This document shows, piece after piece, positions 36,215 through 47,140 of a stretch of 64,000 nt of DNA. The position numbers were made by a program, and so were the translations under genes. Below the pieces are notes generated by a model. The model had not been told where the DNA came from. It saw only the letters and a program-made list of their open reading frames with translations, and did not search any database. Source of the DNA: Turnera subulata. Lineage: Eukaryota > Streptophyta > Magnoliopsida > Malpighiales > Passifloraceae. The stretch is taken from the NCBI GenBank assembly GCA_028386065.3, contig JAKUCV010006791.1, positions 56,110 to 120,109 of the forward strand, read 5' to 3'. Position 1 is the first letter of the stretch, and the number at the start of each line of letters is the position of its first letter.

Positions 36215-36720
36215 ATGGCGCAAAACACTATCACAATATCACTGCGATCGGTCCTTTAGAAGGAAAAGCTGAATGGGAATAACTTCCTAAAATGGTATCG
36301 TAATTTGAGGATAGTCCTCAATCAAGAAAAATAAATTGTATGTCCACGAAGGGCCTGTTCCAAATGAACCGGCGTCTAGTGCTTCTAGGGCAGGAAGGGA
36401 TGCTTACAAGAAGCATCTTCATAATGCATTGGATGCATTATGCCTTATGCTTATAACCATGGACTCTGAGCTTCAGAAGCAAATGAGAAATTGGGGGCGT
36501 TCGATGTGATCAAACACCTGAGAGGTATGAGACCTCTAAGACATTGTACCAATGCAGGATGGCTGAGTCATCACCCGTGAGACCTCATGTGCTCAAAATG
36601 ATTGGATACATTGAGAGCCTTGAGGGTCTTGGTTTTCTTTTGCAAAAGGAGTTGGCGGTTGATCTAGTCCTGCAATCGTTGCCGGACAATTACAGCCAAT
36701 TTTTCATAAACTTCAAAAGG
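36215..36720 (+). pseudogene. Copia gag relic
   Basis: Starting at ATG 36215 (MAQNTITISLRS), pieces in shifting frames match Copia gag polyproteins: KLNGNNFLKWYRNLRIVLNQ, then LITMDSELQKQM, then MAESSPVRPHVLKMIGYIES and ELAVDLVLQSLPDNYSQFFI. At least two frameshifts occur. The match ends at about 36718 where unrelated sequence begins; no CCHC knuckle or protease follows. Confidence 0.8.
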
Positions 36721-36956
36721 GTAAATCGCACCCATGGGGCCCGTACTATTCGCAAAGTACCCTTTGGGGGTCCGTAATTTTTTTTGTCCCTTTTAAGGGT
36801 CCATACTATGATGCTTAATCCCGTTCAGGGGTCCGGGGCAGCCCTCCTGATGACGTGGACTGCCCGGGCAGAACGTGAGTTTCACGCGCCCCTGTTTCGG
36901 TCAGTAGGCAGCGCGTGAAGCGCGTGAGGGCCAGGTTGCCGTCCAGCGTGGCATTA
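36718..36956. other. Foreign GC-rich segment between gag relic and 3' LTR
   Basis: GGGTAAATCGCACCCATGGG and the following GGGGTCCGTAAT / AAGGGTCCATACTA blocks resemble the end of a DNA-transposon inverted repeat (Mutator-like by style). Only one end is present. It replaces most of the Copia interior and the first two thirds of the 3' LTR. Confidence 0.45.
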
Positions 36957-37544
36957 GTTCACTAAATGTCTGACTTATTGAACCATAATTAGTGCCATGT
37001 GATGTGTAATCCCATCAAGAGTTAGTGGAGACATAATTAGCTAAAAGCTAATCATGTTGGCCAAAGGTGTTGGCCACTTTGTCTCTTGCTTTTGTGAGTG
37101 GGATTAGACTAAGCATAATCTGATTATGCTTTGGTCTTCTTCACTTAGAGTCTGAAAATTTTCAGGGGATTGAGCCTTGAGAGTGTCTTGAGAGCTCTTG
37201 TGAGTTTCAGACCATACACACCTTCATGAGAAAGAAGAAAATACCACAAACTCTAGCTTCCGAAACCTGCTGCTAGCACATCAGTTCGGGGGTGCTCGGG
37301 TTGGTAATCGTGTGACGATTCCAACTAGTTATCACGGTTCGTGTGGATACCGTAGAGGGGAGGGATTGCTGTCCAGCTCTTGCTGATTCGGATCATCAGT
37401 TGAGTGAAAGACCTCAACCGAACCAGGTATGTTTTTCTATAACTCGGTTTACTCTGTTTCACATGGATCCTCCATGAGTACTAGGATTTCTGCTGCGCAT
37501 TTAGTTGCATTTGATTGTCAAATTACATGACCCGGTTACTTACA
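36957..37544 (+). repeat. Truncated 3' LTR of the Copia element
   Basis: Matches 34007-34581 of the 5' LTR, with one 13-bp insertion (GGCCAAAGGTGTT region near 37061) and a handful of substitutions. The first ~937 bp of the LTR are missing. Confidence 0.9.
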
Positions 37545-37734
37545 GGTAGATCTTAATAGTGTATTTGTTTTCTATGAGACACTTTCCACAATCGTGGAGG
37601 GTTTCAAGATCACTAAAATCAGTAAGACTTGTTGGATTCTGCCATAGCATAGATTACTAACATCTCTCAAGTTTGTAGCTTGGGTTCTTATAAAAAAATG
37701 CATATGGTTTGGGGGTTCGAGTTGCTGCTAATCA

Positions 37735-37812
37735 GTGTTTGTTGAGGAACTCATCATCAACCTGCACGGGAATTTTTTCATCCATAAAATAAAGTATCCT
37801 TCAAAGAGTCAA
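37735..37812 (-). pseudogene. EH last-exon relic paired with c4
   Basis: On the minus strand, TTTTATGGATGAAAAAATTC followed by a Val-Asp-Asp..FLNKH-like end matches the EH-B C-terminus. It lies downstream of c4, tail-to-tail, with the Copia element now between them. Confidence 0.6.
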
Positions 37813-38084
37813 GCCAACAAGTTCATTTAAGCTATCAGGACTAATCTACACTTCGTTGAACATACATGAAAATGTTTGGAACAAACATGGGAACTCATTC
37901 CCTCAGTTAGTCCCAATTAGCTTTTATGTTCAGCCAATATTTTAATTAGAAGAAGGGCCTGATCCATCTCAAACTAAGCCCAGGAAGAACCAAATGAAAA
38001 CCCATAAAATTAAGTAAGTCTTCTTTCTGTGACGAAAAATTTGGCTGTTGGCTAAAGGTCACAGATCATTGGTGAGGACCTGCA

Positions 38085-38190
38085 TATTGGCTGACTTGGA
38101 TATTTTCGACCTTGGAGAGGAAACCATTTATCTTATGCTTGAAAAAATTCCAAGCAGCTTAATGAGCTACCTCCCCCAAACCACGCATTT
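38085..38190 (+). pseudogene. EH last-exon relic paired with c5
   Basis: Plus strand reads LDIFDLGEETIYLMLEKIPS, aligning with LDIVFLEEGNHFMHEKIP of EH exon 5. The catalytic His is changed to Tyr. It faces exon 4 of c5 (38766-38738). Confidence 0.6.
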
Positions 38191-38982
38191 TTTTGTGCAC
38201 CAGTAAAAGACTTTACTCTGAAAATTTCATTATATATATTAGAACGATGCCCTAGTTAAGCCTTTACTTTTTTTTATGCTAAAAACTTTATTTCCTTGCT
38301 TTGGCTTGTACAGCTAGTCACCAATACATCCCTAGTAAGTTAATTAGCATAGAGTCATAGACTAGACTATATCAAGAACCCAACCTAAAAATTAACTTGA
38401 GAGAGAGAGATTTTAGTAATCGTCGCTGCAATGGCAGAATCCTACAAGTCTACCCCTTCTTCCATCCCCCTCCTTGAAATTCTCGGATCACTACCCTCTT
38501 CGAGATTTGCCTTTCAGGGCAGTAGATTAGCGTAATTCCGGTATTCCTGATCTAATATAAATTTCGCACCTCCTCCTTGACCCAAAAAAAAAAAACTATA
38601 AGAAGAACCTACAAATCGACCCCATGTTCCATCCTCCTTGAAATTCTCGGATGACTACCCTTTTCGAAATTTGCCTTTCAGGGCAGTAAATTAACGTAGT
38701 TCCAGTATTCTTTCCCAGTAGTCCACTCCTAAGTGCTTCACCGACCCTTCCTGGTCCATTTCACACCTACAATAAAGAGGAGAAGCTATAAACTATAAAC
38801 AATGGACCAATAAATCACATAAGTAGAAAAGAGGATGATAAGAGATTAGTACAGTCCAATAAGAAAAAAAAAGAGGTAATAATCTTTCTGATTTCCCAAC
38901 ATTCTGGGCATTACAAAAGAATATTAAAAAATGCCAGGACGAGACGGCCATCGTTTCGACGGCGGCAGAGGGAACCAAACTG

Positions 38983-40824
38983 ATGGAGACGACGCCGGTT
39001 GTTACCAGTCTGATAGAGGAGGAGGTTTTGATGACGACGGCTGGGACCAGTCCAACGGTGGCGGCGGCGGTTATCAGTCCAATGGAGGAGGAGGTTTTGT
39101 GTCCGGCGGAGGGGGCGAACAGCAGGGATATGTTGTTTTCGGCCGGTGACGAAGCAGTACAAGAGGATGGCAGTGTCGGGGTCGGTGCGCAGGGTGTCTC
39201 CACGGGTGCAGGGCAGGCCACCGCTGCTGGTCGCCCGAGTTTCCGGGACATTTTGGCAGAAGGCCGCACCGGAGGGGGGTCTTTGGTGGAAGCTGCAGTG
39301 ATTGACGAGGAGGTGCAGTGTGATCAAGGTGACATATCCTTTGTTACAGGAAAGTTTGGCACGGCGGTACGCCTCTCCGAGGCTTTTAAGGAGAGACTGG
39401 AGAGGAGGTGGGATTATGCTATGGTTGTGAAGTTGTCAGGGCGCTCTATCGGGTATCGCACTCTGTGTACTCGATTACAGGCGCTATGGAAACCCACGCA
39501 TTCCATTAAAACTGTGGACTAGGAGTATGAATTTTATCTAGTGCGCATGGACTGTGAGGAAGATTACTATCATGCTTTGGCGGATGGTCCTTAGGTTATA
39601 TTGGGTCATGCTTTGTCTGTGCAGCCATGGGATTCCTCTTTTCGGGCATTAGAGGGGAAGGTGTTGCAGGCTATAATCTGGGCCAGGTTTGCTGAGTTTC
39701 CGCCGTCTTGGTATAATACTCATGTCTTGCATGCTTTAGGGAGTTTTGTGGGTGGCACGATGAAGGTAGATGACAATACTAAGGAAGCAATTAGGGGCAA
39801 GTATACCCGGGTTACGGTAAAAGTGGATTTGCAGAAGCCACTAAGAGGTATTGTGGAGTTTGATGATAGTGAATTCAAGGTGTCTTGTGAGGGTTTGCCG
39901 GCCATATGTTATAATTTCGGGAGTGTGAGTCATTCTTTGTTGGCTTGTCCAATGCGACGTCCATCAGAAACTGCAGAAGTCAGTTCGGGTTCTCGGCCAG
40001 CACCTAAGGCTGCAAGGACGGATGAATGGATGAATGTGCCTCAAAGGGTGCATCGCCGGCCAAGACAAGAGGTGGAGACCCCTACACAGCGCCCAGTCGC
40101 CACTGGTTCTCGCTTTAGTGTGTTTAATTCTCCGGTGTTTCAGGAGACTGAGGTTCAGGAGACATCTCACCAGGTTCCAACACCTACAATTGTAGTCCTA
40201 CAGAGTTCTTCAAGGCCGGTTGTGAGGGAGCAGTCAGTGAGGGGGGAGACTATCGCTAGTGGAGGTAGGGGAGGGGTACCAATTGATGGGCCTACTGCCG
40301 TGCCTATGTCACCACCGTCGGAACCTCGGAGGCAAGTGGAGGTTCCTCCGGTTAGTATTGTTGTGGATCCTATAGTAGAGAATTCGTTGGTTCCCTCTGT
40401 GAGCCCTCATCGTCCCCAAGTACCTATTAAGCCCATTGCCAAGGATTCTTCAGTTTCAACACACACAGCCACAGTTTTACCACCACAGACAAGCCAGCAG
40501 GTTTATAACTTGAGGTCCAGTGGGCCTCTTATTACTCATGAGCTTTTTGCCGAGCCCCCATAGCCCACTGTTGCTCCTCCAATAGCAGGCTCAAGTAGGG
40601 TCCCGGCTTCGCCTACTAAACCTCCTGACCTTAACTTGTCAAGCAGGTTTGCTCGTACGCCAGAAAAGGAGAAGAAAAAACAGCCGGTGGCTCTGCCTTT
40701 AAAGAGGCCGGCTTTGAAGGTTTCGGTGGGGAAGAAATCGAGTTTGCCATCAGTAGAAGGAGCTAGTCCGGCGGCTCGGAAGTTGAAGGGGTCTCGGCCA
40801 GCCGGGGCGAGTAGTGGTGTTTAA
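38983..40824 (+). pseudogene. Outer LINE ORF1 (DUF4283 and CCHC-like)
   Basis: The frame from 38983 reads METTPVVTSLIEEEVLMTTA and continues through FVTGKFGTAVRLSEAFKERL, LSGRSIGYRTLCTRLQALWK (DUF4283), stops near 39522 and 39594, then VILGHALSVQPWDSSFRALE, ARFAEFPPSWYN, VKVDLQKPLRGIVEFDDSEF and a knuckle CYNFGSVSHSLLACP, in which the second Cys is Phe. A basic, proline-rich tail follows with a stop at 40561. LINE ORF1 proteins bind the element RNA. Confidence 0.8.
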
Positions 40825-40859
40825 TGGTGTGTTCCTTCTCCCATCTCTTTTCCATGATT

Positions 40860-41436
40860 AAACTTTTATGTTGGAATTGTTTTGGGATTTCTAGTACGGA
40901 TACACAACGTGCTTTAAAGGATTATATTTGGCAAAATCGTATTTCAGTAGTTATGTTGTTTGAAACTAGAATAAGTGGTCCTACAGTTGATAGGGTTGTA
41001 CGGAGGTTGGGTTTTCCTAACTCGCACCGCATTGAGGCATGGGGGTTTTCTAGTGGTATTTGGTTGTTATGGAGGAATAATGTTTCTGTGGAGATTAAAC
41101 TCCAACATTTTTAGTTTTTGCATTTTACTTTCTGTGGGGACTTTGGGGAGAAGGAGTTTACTAGGGTGTGTGGAAGCCCACTTCTTCCATTCAGAGTCCT
41201 TGGTGTGTTGTAGGGAATTTCAATGCCATCTTGTCGGCGGATGAAATCCGGGGTTCTACTACTTCCTTACGCTGCGGTTGCCGGTGATTTTAGAATTGTA
41301 TTGATACATGTAGTTTGGTGGATTTGGGGTATCAGGGGCCGCAGTTTACTTGGCACCGCGAGCTGGTTTGGGAGCGCCTGGACCGGGCTCTTGCTAATTA
41401 ACCTTGGTTGCAAGCTTTTCCTGCTGCACAGGTATA
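40860..41436 (+). pseudogene. Outer LINE ORF2 endonuclease, first part
   Basis: LLCWNCFGISSTDTQRALKD and VVMLFETRISG are the first strands of an AP-type endonuclease. A stop at 41113 and frame changes follow; later pieces read GPQFTWHRELVWERLDRALA and WLQAFPAAQVYH, at which point the nested LINE begins. The rest of the domain resumes at about 45326 with LPTLCSDHCPFLIDLG. Confidence 0.8.
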
Positions 41437-42237
41437 CCACTTTTTTTTTTTTGATGCTAAACGATGGTATTATTAATTAAAAGGACTAAGGTACAGTGTA
41501 CATGGACTGGGCGTCAGAGCACAATCCGTAAAAAACATACAGGGGATATAAGAAAATAAAATGTTGAAATGTCCTCGGTTAGAGACCGGTCAGGCGCTGT
41601 CAAGGCTCTTGAAATTTCTCTTGGGACACCGCCAATATTTTATTGTGTTGGCAGTGGACAGGACTGAGGACATGCTAAATGGAAAATCTGGTTGAAGTAC
41701 TCTGACCCAGAAGGACGCGTGCACCAGAGCCAGCTCGGCGATTCTATTCACATCTGCACATGAACTATGGAAAATCCTACGGTTCCTCTCGAGCCAAATC
41801 GATCGCAAAGTTGCGATGGAAATGATATACCAGCCGGTACGATTACAGTGACTTGGAGTGAGGAAAGTCCACTAAAGAAGGAAGCCCTCTAAGGTGTCGG
41901 GAAAACACCAATAAATCCCCCATCATTCACAAACTTTGAACCAGACCAGCCAAGAAAATGGGCACAACAGGAATAGATGGTCTCTCATCTCAAGCTGAGC
42001 ATTACACAGTGAACAGACAGAATCGGCTAATGAAATAATACCCCGGTACCTGAGGTTGTCGTTGGATGGAATTCCGTTATTTAAGGCTAACCATAACCAG
42101 CATTCTATCTTGAAAGGCAATATAGAGTACCAGATGTAAGGTTTTTGCCGTTGAAAACCGAGTTTAGAGACAATAAAATCTCTACCTCTCTTAACAGAGT
42201 AGAAGCCGTCCTGAGCATGTCTCTATATTCTTCTTTC

Positions 42238-44438
42238 CTATAGAGAGGAATGTCTGGTGATGTTGTCAGCCAAAGAAAAATTCTCTTCTTTGATCTTCAC
42301 TTCCCATTCCCGTAGTTGGCGTCTCCATGGCGAAGTCCATAATGGGTCATGAACAAGACAATCAAGCCAGCCCCTAACCGAAATATCCTGACAAGTAGAT
42401 ATTGAGAAAAGCCTAGGAAAAAGATCTTTGAGATTGCCCCTACCTGATTGACTGCTCAAAGACCCCGCTTGTACAATGTCACTCCAGGAGGTGGAGCACT
42501 TGTGCATAGCGAAGGAGGGGCAGAGTGTAGAATTATTGTCAAGGCATTTACTTCTGATTAGTGGCCTCCAAAGTTTCTCCCCTGTACTTGTAAAGCACCA
42601 AAGCCATTTGTAGAGAAGACACTGATTCATAGTGCACAAATCGATTATACCCATGCCACCAAGCTCTTTAGGCACTGTCACCTTATTCCATACTACAAGG
42701 CACGCCTTTCTCCATCCATCTAAGCCATTCCAGAAGAAGTTCTTGATAATGGATGTTAGTTTTTTGGCAACGGCTACATGCAATTTGAACAACGACATAT
42801 AATACACAGGAAGTCCACATAGCACGGATTGAATTAGAGTAACTCTGCCACCTATAGAAAGAAACCTGTCTTTCCATGCTTTAAGTCTGTGCTTGAACTT
42901 GTCTACAACCGGGTTCCATGAATTTATTCTCCTCATATTTCCGCCTAAAGGAAGCTCAAGATAAGTGAAAGGAAGAGCTTCAGACCGACTATGGAGCCTG
43001 CCCGCGATATCTTCCACCTGATGATAATTCAATCCGATTCCGATGACACTACTCTTAAAAAAGTTAATGTGTAATCCAGAGAGGGCTTCAAAGACCCTAA
43101 GGCATCTTTTCAAGTTTAACAAGCAAGGTAACTCAATAGGCGCGAACAAGATTGTATCGTCTGGGTATTGGAGAACTGAGAAAGGAATATTATGAACTGC
43201 GACACTCCTAAACATATTCAAGGACGTTGCTTTTTTCAAGATGGATGCAAGACCCTCTGCTGCAAAAATAAAGAGAAAAGGTGAGAGGGGGTCACCTTGT
43301 TTTAGCCCACAACCCATGGTGAATTCTTTAGTAGGAGAGCCATTTATAAGGACGACCAATTTTGAGGTGGAAAGACATTCAAAACACCAATCCCTCCACC
43401 TTTTGCTGAAACCCATTTTTTCCATCACTTGAAATAGATACTTCCAATCCACTGAGTCGTACGCTTTTTTAAAATCTAGCTTCCACACGATGGCTTTCTC
43501 TTTTCCTTTCCTGAGTGAGTGAACAATCTCGTTGGATAGGAGTGCACTGTCCAAAATACTTCTTCCCTCCACAAACGCTGTTTGTTGGATTCCCACAAGC
43601 TTCGATACCACCCTCTTCAATCTCAAAGCTAACATTTTAGTGATGATCTTATACAAGCCGCTAACAAGTGTGATGGGCCTGTACTCATCAAAAGATATAT
43701 CACCAGATTTTTTGGGGATGAGAGTAATATAGGCACAGTTGGCACCCTTAGGGAGTTTTGCATGCATGAAAAAGTACGTGGCCATATCTAGGAGATCATG
43801 TTTAAGTAACTCCCAACACTTTTTTTGTAGAATGAAAAATTTAAACCGTCTGGGCCAGGGGCCTTAGAGCTATCACAGCTCCAAACTGCCACCTTTAATT
43901 CCTCAATAGAAAATGGCTTCTCCATTTCAGCCATCTCCTCATAGCTCAACTTAGAAAATTGTAGGGTGCCAATAGAAGGTCTCGCTGCACTGTTCTGCGA
44001 GTATAGCTTTGAATAGTAAGCACATGCCACTTCCTTTATTCTTGTAATATGATTCTCCGGATGTCCATTCACCATGACTTTCTCAATCCTATTCTTTCGA
44101 CCCCGCTTACAGGCCGAAATATGAAAGAATTTTGTATTACGATCCCCTTGCTTGCACCACTTCACCCTAGCTTTTTGTCTCCATAGCGTATTCACCTGTT
44201 TCTTCCTGGCATAAATCTTGTCTTTTAAGGCCAATACTCTTTTAATCTCATCGCGAGAAAGATTTCTAATCTCGGCAGCCTTATCAAGAGAGTCCACTTC
44301 CAGTTGCATAACTTCCAGGGAGTTGTTTATGCTGCAAAAAATATCTTTGTTCCATTTAGCAAGCAGCGATCTTAATAAACTCAATTTCTTCAGTAGGTTA
44401 TACCTACCCGGATACTGATTGCATGCCTCCAGCCACAT
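42238..44438 (-). pseudogene. Nested LINE reverse transcriptase region
   Basis: Two open frames, 44438-43788 and 43785-42238, are separated by a frameshift at about 43787. The first reads SSKAPGPDGLNFSFYKK; the second reads ITLIPKKSGDISFDEYRPIT, LDFKKAYDSVDWKYLFQVME, GLKQGDPLSPFLFIFAAEGL and LQYPDDTILFA. The catalytic Asp residues are kept but the family YADD is YPDD. The frame continues into FLSIGGRVTLIQSVL and the linker to the zinc-binding domain. Confidence 0.88.
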
Positions 44439-45210
44439 GTTTTTTTATAACGGCTAAGAAATCTGGATAGCCCCACCATGCGTCAATAAACCTGAAAGGT
44501 TTCCAGCACTTCTCCACAATTTCTTGATTGAGAATAAGTGGGACATGATCAGAGTCTTGCTTACTTCCAGCTTTCAAGGATAGAAAGGGGAACCATGTGG
44601 ACCATTCGCCTTCAGCGAACATGGGATCAATGCGGCTTGCAGACCTCAGATTTCCCCAAGTGAATAACATGTCTGTCAAAGGGAATTCAATTAAATTCAA
44701 GCTCTCCACGAACTCTCCAAATGCGACTGCTCCACTACCCACCCTACGGCTCTTTCTGTCGGAAGGAAGAAGTGTCTCATTAAAGTTGCCTATCGCGAGC
44801 CAAGGTGAAGTCATGACTTGTTTCAGGGCAATAAGTTCCTCAAACATATGCTTTCTATGAGCCATTTAGGAGCCACCATACACTGCACAGATAGTGACTA
44901 TATGTCCCAAACCTATTAGCTTTCCTTCGACGATAATCGATTGGTCCGAGGTTTCCACATGTATAGCCTAAAAAAAATCTGAATCCCAAATAAGAACCAT
45001 GCCCCCAGCTAAACTGTTAGTGTCCACAGACACAAAGTCAATATTTCCTGGACCCCAAATCTTGTGGCAGAAGTGAGAGTTGATATTAGACATTTTTGTC
45101 TCGCTGATGAATAGAACATTTGCACTTGACTGGTTTACTAGTTTGCGAACCCGACTTTGTTTTCTGGCAGAGCAAAAGCCCCTAACATTCCAGCTGATCA
45201 AACTTAACAT
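44404..45210 (-). pseudogene. Nested LINE endonuclease region
   Basis: MLSLISWNVRGFCSARKQSR starts at 45210 and stops at 44968; a second frame from 44865 carries SPWLAIGNFNETLLPSDRKS, SLNLIEFPLTDMLFTWGNLR and KQDSDHVPLILN. Together these are the AP-endonuclease of L1-type elements, interrupted by a stop and a frame change. Confidence 0.82.
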
Positions 45211-45325
45211 AAAAGAAAAAGAACACTCTTGGACATCTGATGTTTCCTCTATGCATCTGTGAGGGATTTCACCTAGTCGAAAGCGTCCTTGTCACCCAGA
45301 ATCCCGACGAGCTGATCCGTTCCAC

Positions 45326-47140
45326 TTACCTACGTTGTGTTCTGATCATTGTCCTTTCCTTATTGACCTGGGAGTGTCCCAGCCACCTGTGCCTCTTCAG
45401 GGTCTGCCATTCCGATTTCAGACAGCATGGTTAGCTCATGAGCAGTTTGGTGAGTTTGTTCAAGCGAAGTGGGGCGATGAGCCAGTACCTGAAGTTTTGG
45501 ATTCTTTATCCAATGCTCTCAAAGACTGGAATGCCTCAGTGTTTGGGAGCATTATCCGCCGGAAACAGGCTCTTTTGAAGCACTTGGGAGGGATTCAGGC
45601 TTATTTGTCCAACAGGCCATCATCCTTCTTAAGTGCTCTTGAGTTGGATTTGCGGAGGGAGTACGCAGAGGTGTTGCAGCCGGAGGAGTTACTTTGGTTT
45701 GAAAAATCTCGGTGCCAATGGATTAATGACGGTGATAGGAATACTATTTTTTATCATGCTAGGACTGTTATCCGGCGGAGGCAGAATTGTATTATTGCTT
45801 TGCGTGATGAGGAGGGTCTTTGGTGTACTGATCAGCTGGGCCTTCAGTGGTTGGCAGTCCGTTTCTATCGAAAGTTGTTTTCTGAGACGGAACCTGTGTC
45901 TCCGAGTTTCCCAGTTCGGGGGTGCTTCCCGATTGTTGATGCTCTTCAACATTGGAGATTCGTGATGGAGTGTTTAGGATTGGTGCTTTGAAAGCACCGG
46001 GACCGGATGGGTTTCATGCGCTGTTCTTTCAGTTACAGTGGCCTGTGGTGGGTCCGGCGGTGTGCAGTTTTGTGCAGGATTTGTTCTCTGGGTCTGTGTG
46101 GTCTTCTTCAATAAATAGGATCAACCTGGTTCTGTTACCAAAGGTGGAGAAGCCGGTATTTATCTCATAGTTTCGTCCAATCGGATTGTGTAATGTTCTC
46201 TACAAGGTTTTAACTAAGGCAATTGTGAACCATATCAAACCTTGGTTGGGCAGGCTTGTGTCTCCTACCCAGTGCAGTTTTATTCTGGGCCGGCATATCA
46301 CAGAAAATATTGTTATTGTGCAGGAGGTAATGCACACGATGCGGGTTAGGCGGGGGTCTCGCGGCATTGTGGCTATTAAGATTGACTTAGAGAAGGCTTA
46401 TGACCGGCTCCGGTGGTCTTTCATCCAGGACATGTTGGAGGATGTGGGGTTCTCTTCGCACCTGGTGGACATCATTATGAAGTGTATTTCGAATACTGAC
46501 ATGAGGATTATTTGGAATGGGACTTTGATGGAGTCTTTCCAAACTTCAAGGGGGTTCGGCAGGGTGATCCTTTGTCCCCTTATTTGTATGTTTTGTGCCT
46601 TGAGCGGTTGAGCCAATTGAATGGTCACTTGGTCCAGCAGGGGCTTTGGAAGCCCATTCAGTTGGGTATCATAGGGCCTCCCTTATCTCATATCTTCTTT
46701 GTGGATGACATGGTGTTGTTTGCTGAGGCTGATGTCAGCCAAATTGGTGTAATCCGGGAGTGTTTACAGCTTTTCTGCTCCTGTTCAAGGCAGAAGGTTA
46801 GTGTTTCGAAGACCCAGATGTTCTTTTCTCACAATGTCTCCGATGAGGTGTGCGAGTTATTCCAGACAGGGCTGGGGTATACCACCACTAATGATTTGGG
46901 CCGCTATTTGGGGGTTCCTTTGATCCATAAATGTGTTTCTCGACAGACTTATGTTGGAGTTTTGGACCGGGTTTCCTATCGCTTGGCCTCTTGGCAGTAA
47001 CATGTTTTGTCTTTTGATGGCCGGGTTATCCTGACCCAATCTGTGCTTTCCTCTCTGCCGTTGTTTACTATGCAGACGATGCTCCTCCCAGCTTCTGTTA
47101 TTCAGGGGTTGGACCGGCTAAGCAGAGGGTTTATTTGGGG
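45326..47140 (+). pseudogene. Outer LINE reverse transcriptase, after the nested insertion
   Basis: LPTLCSDHCPFLIDLG finishes the endonuclease. Then ECLGLVL/KAPGPDGFHALFFQLQ, INLVLLPKVEKP, a stop, FRPIGLCNVLYKVLTKAIVN, AIKIDLEKAYDRLRWSFIQD, a frameshift near 46550, GVRQGDPLSPYLYVLCLERL and IFFVDDMVLFAEADVSQ. The active-site VDD is kept. TAG at 46168-46170 and at least two frameshifts disable it. Confidence 0.88.

Larger units (their letters stand above)
33065..37549 (+). mobile_element. Deleted Copia-type LTR retrotransposon, target duplication GGTAG
   Basis: The element runs 33070-37544. 5' LTR 33070-34581 (1512 bp, TGTTAG...TTACA); primer-binding-site-like TGGTAGCGGGGCC at 34583-34595 (compare initiator-tRNA-Met type TGGTATCAGAGC). 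A long leader holds the palindrome array, followed by a gag relic, a foreign terminus-like segment, and only the last part of the 3' LTR (36957-37544). GGTAG flanks both ends (33065-33069 and 37545-37549). No protease, integrase, reverse transcriptase or RNase H remains. The LTR parts differ by roughly eight substitutions and one 13-bp insertion by eye, so insertion is fairly recent. The matching empty site is seen near 53355. Confidence 0.9.
37555..39192 (+). repeat. Left arm of the large inverted duplication (right arm 51692-53350)
   Basis: Reads through as the reverse complement of 51692-53350: ACTTTCCACAATCGTGGAGG, the EH relics, the AGAGAGAGATTTTAG tract, the c5 exon 4 region and the first ~256 bp of the outer LINE. 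Identity by eye is well over 90%. Homology stops at 39192 inside LINE ORF1, the duplication edge. The arm continues leftward through the Copia insertion into c4. Confidence 0.8.
41441..45325 (-). mobile_element. Nested LINE inserted in reverse into the outer LINE
   Basis: Poly(A) is seen as T at 41441-41452. Minus-strand order: end of ORF1 (about 45325-45212), endonuclease (45210 to about 44450; LISWNVRGFCSARKQSRVRK, SDHVPLILN), linker (44438-43788), reverse transcriptase (about 43930-42900), zinc-binding tail (about 42120-41590). Several frameshifts separate the parts. Only CCACTT is shared at both edges (41437-41442 and 45322-45327), so a full target duplication is not evident. Confidence 0.88.

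Noticed and set aside
38931..39149. Glycine-rich open frame (GGGGYQSNGGGG-like), with a longer version on the minus strand at 51628-51954
   Set aside because: It is an off-frame reading of the LINE ORF1 start; the frame from 38983 matches LINE ORF1 and continues for 180 codons. The copy at 51628 is the duplicated LINE end.
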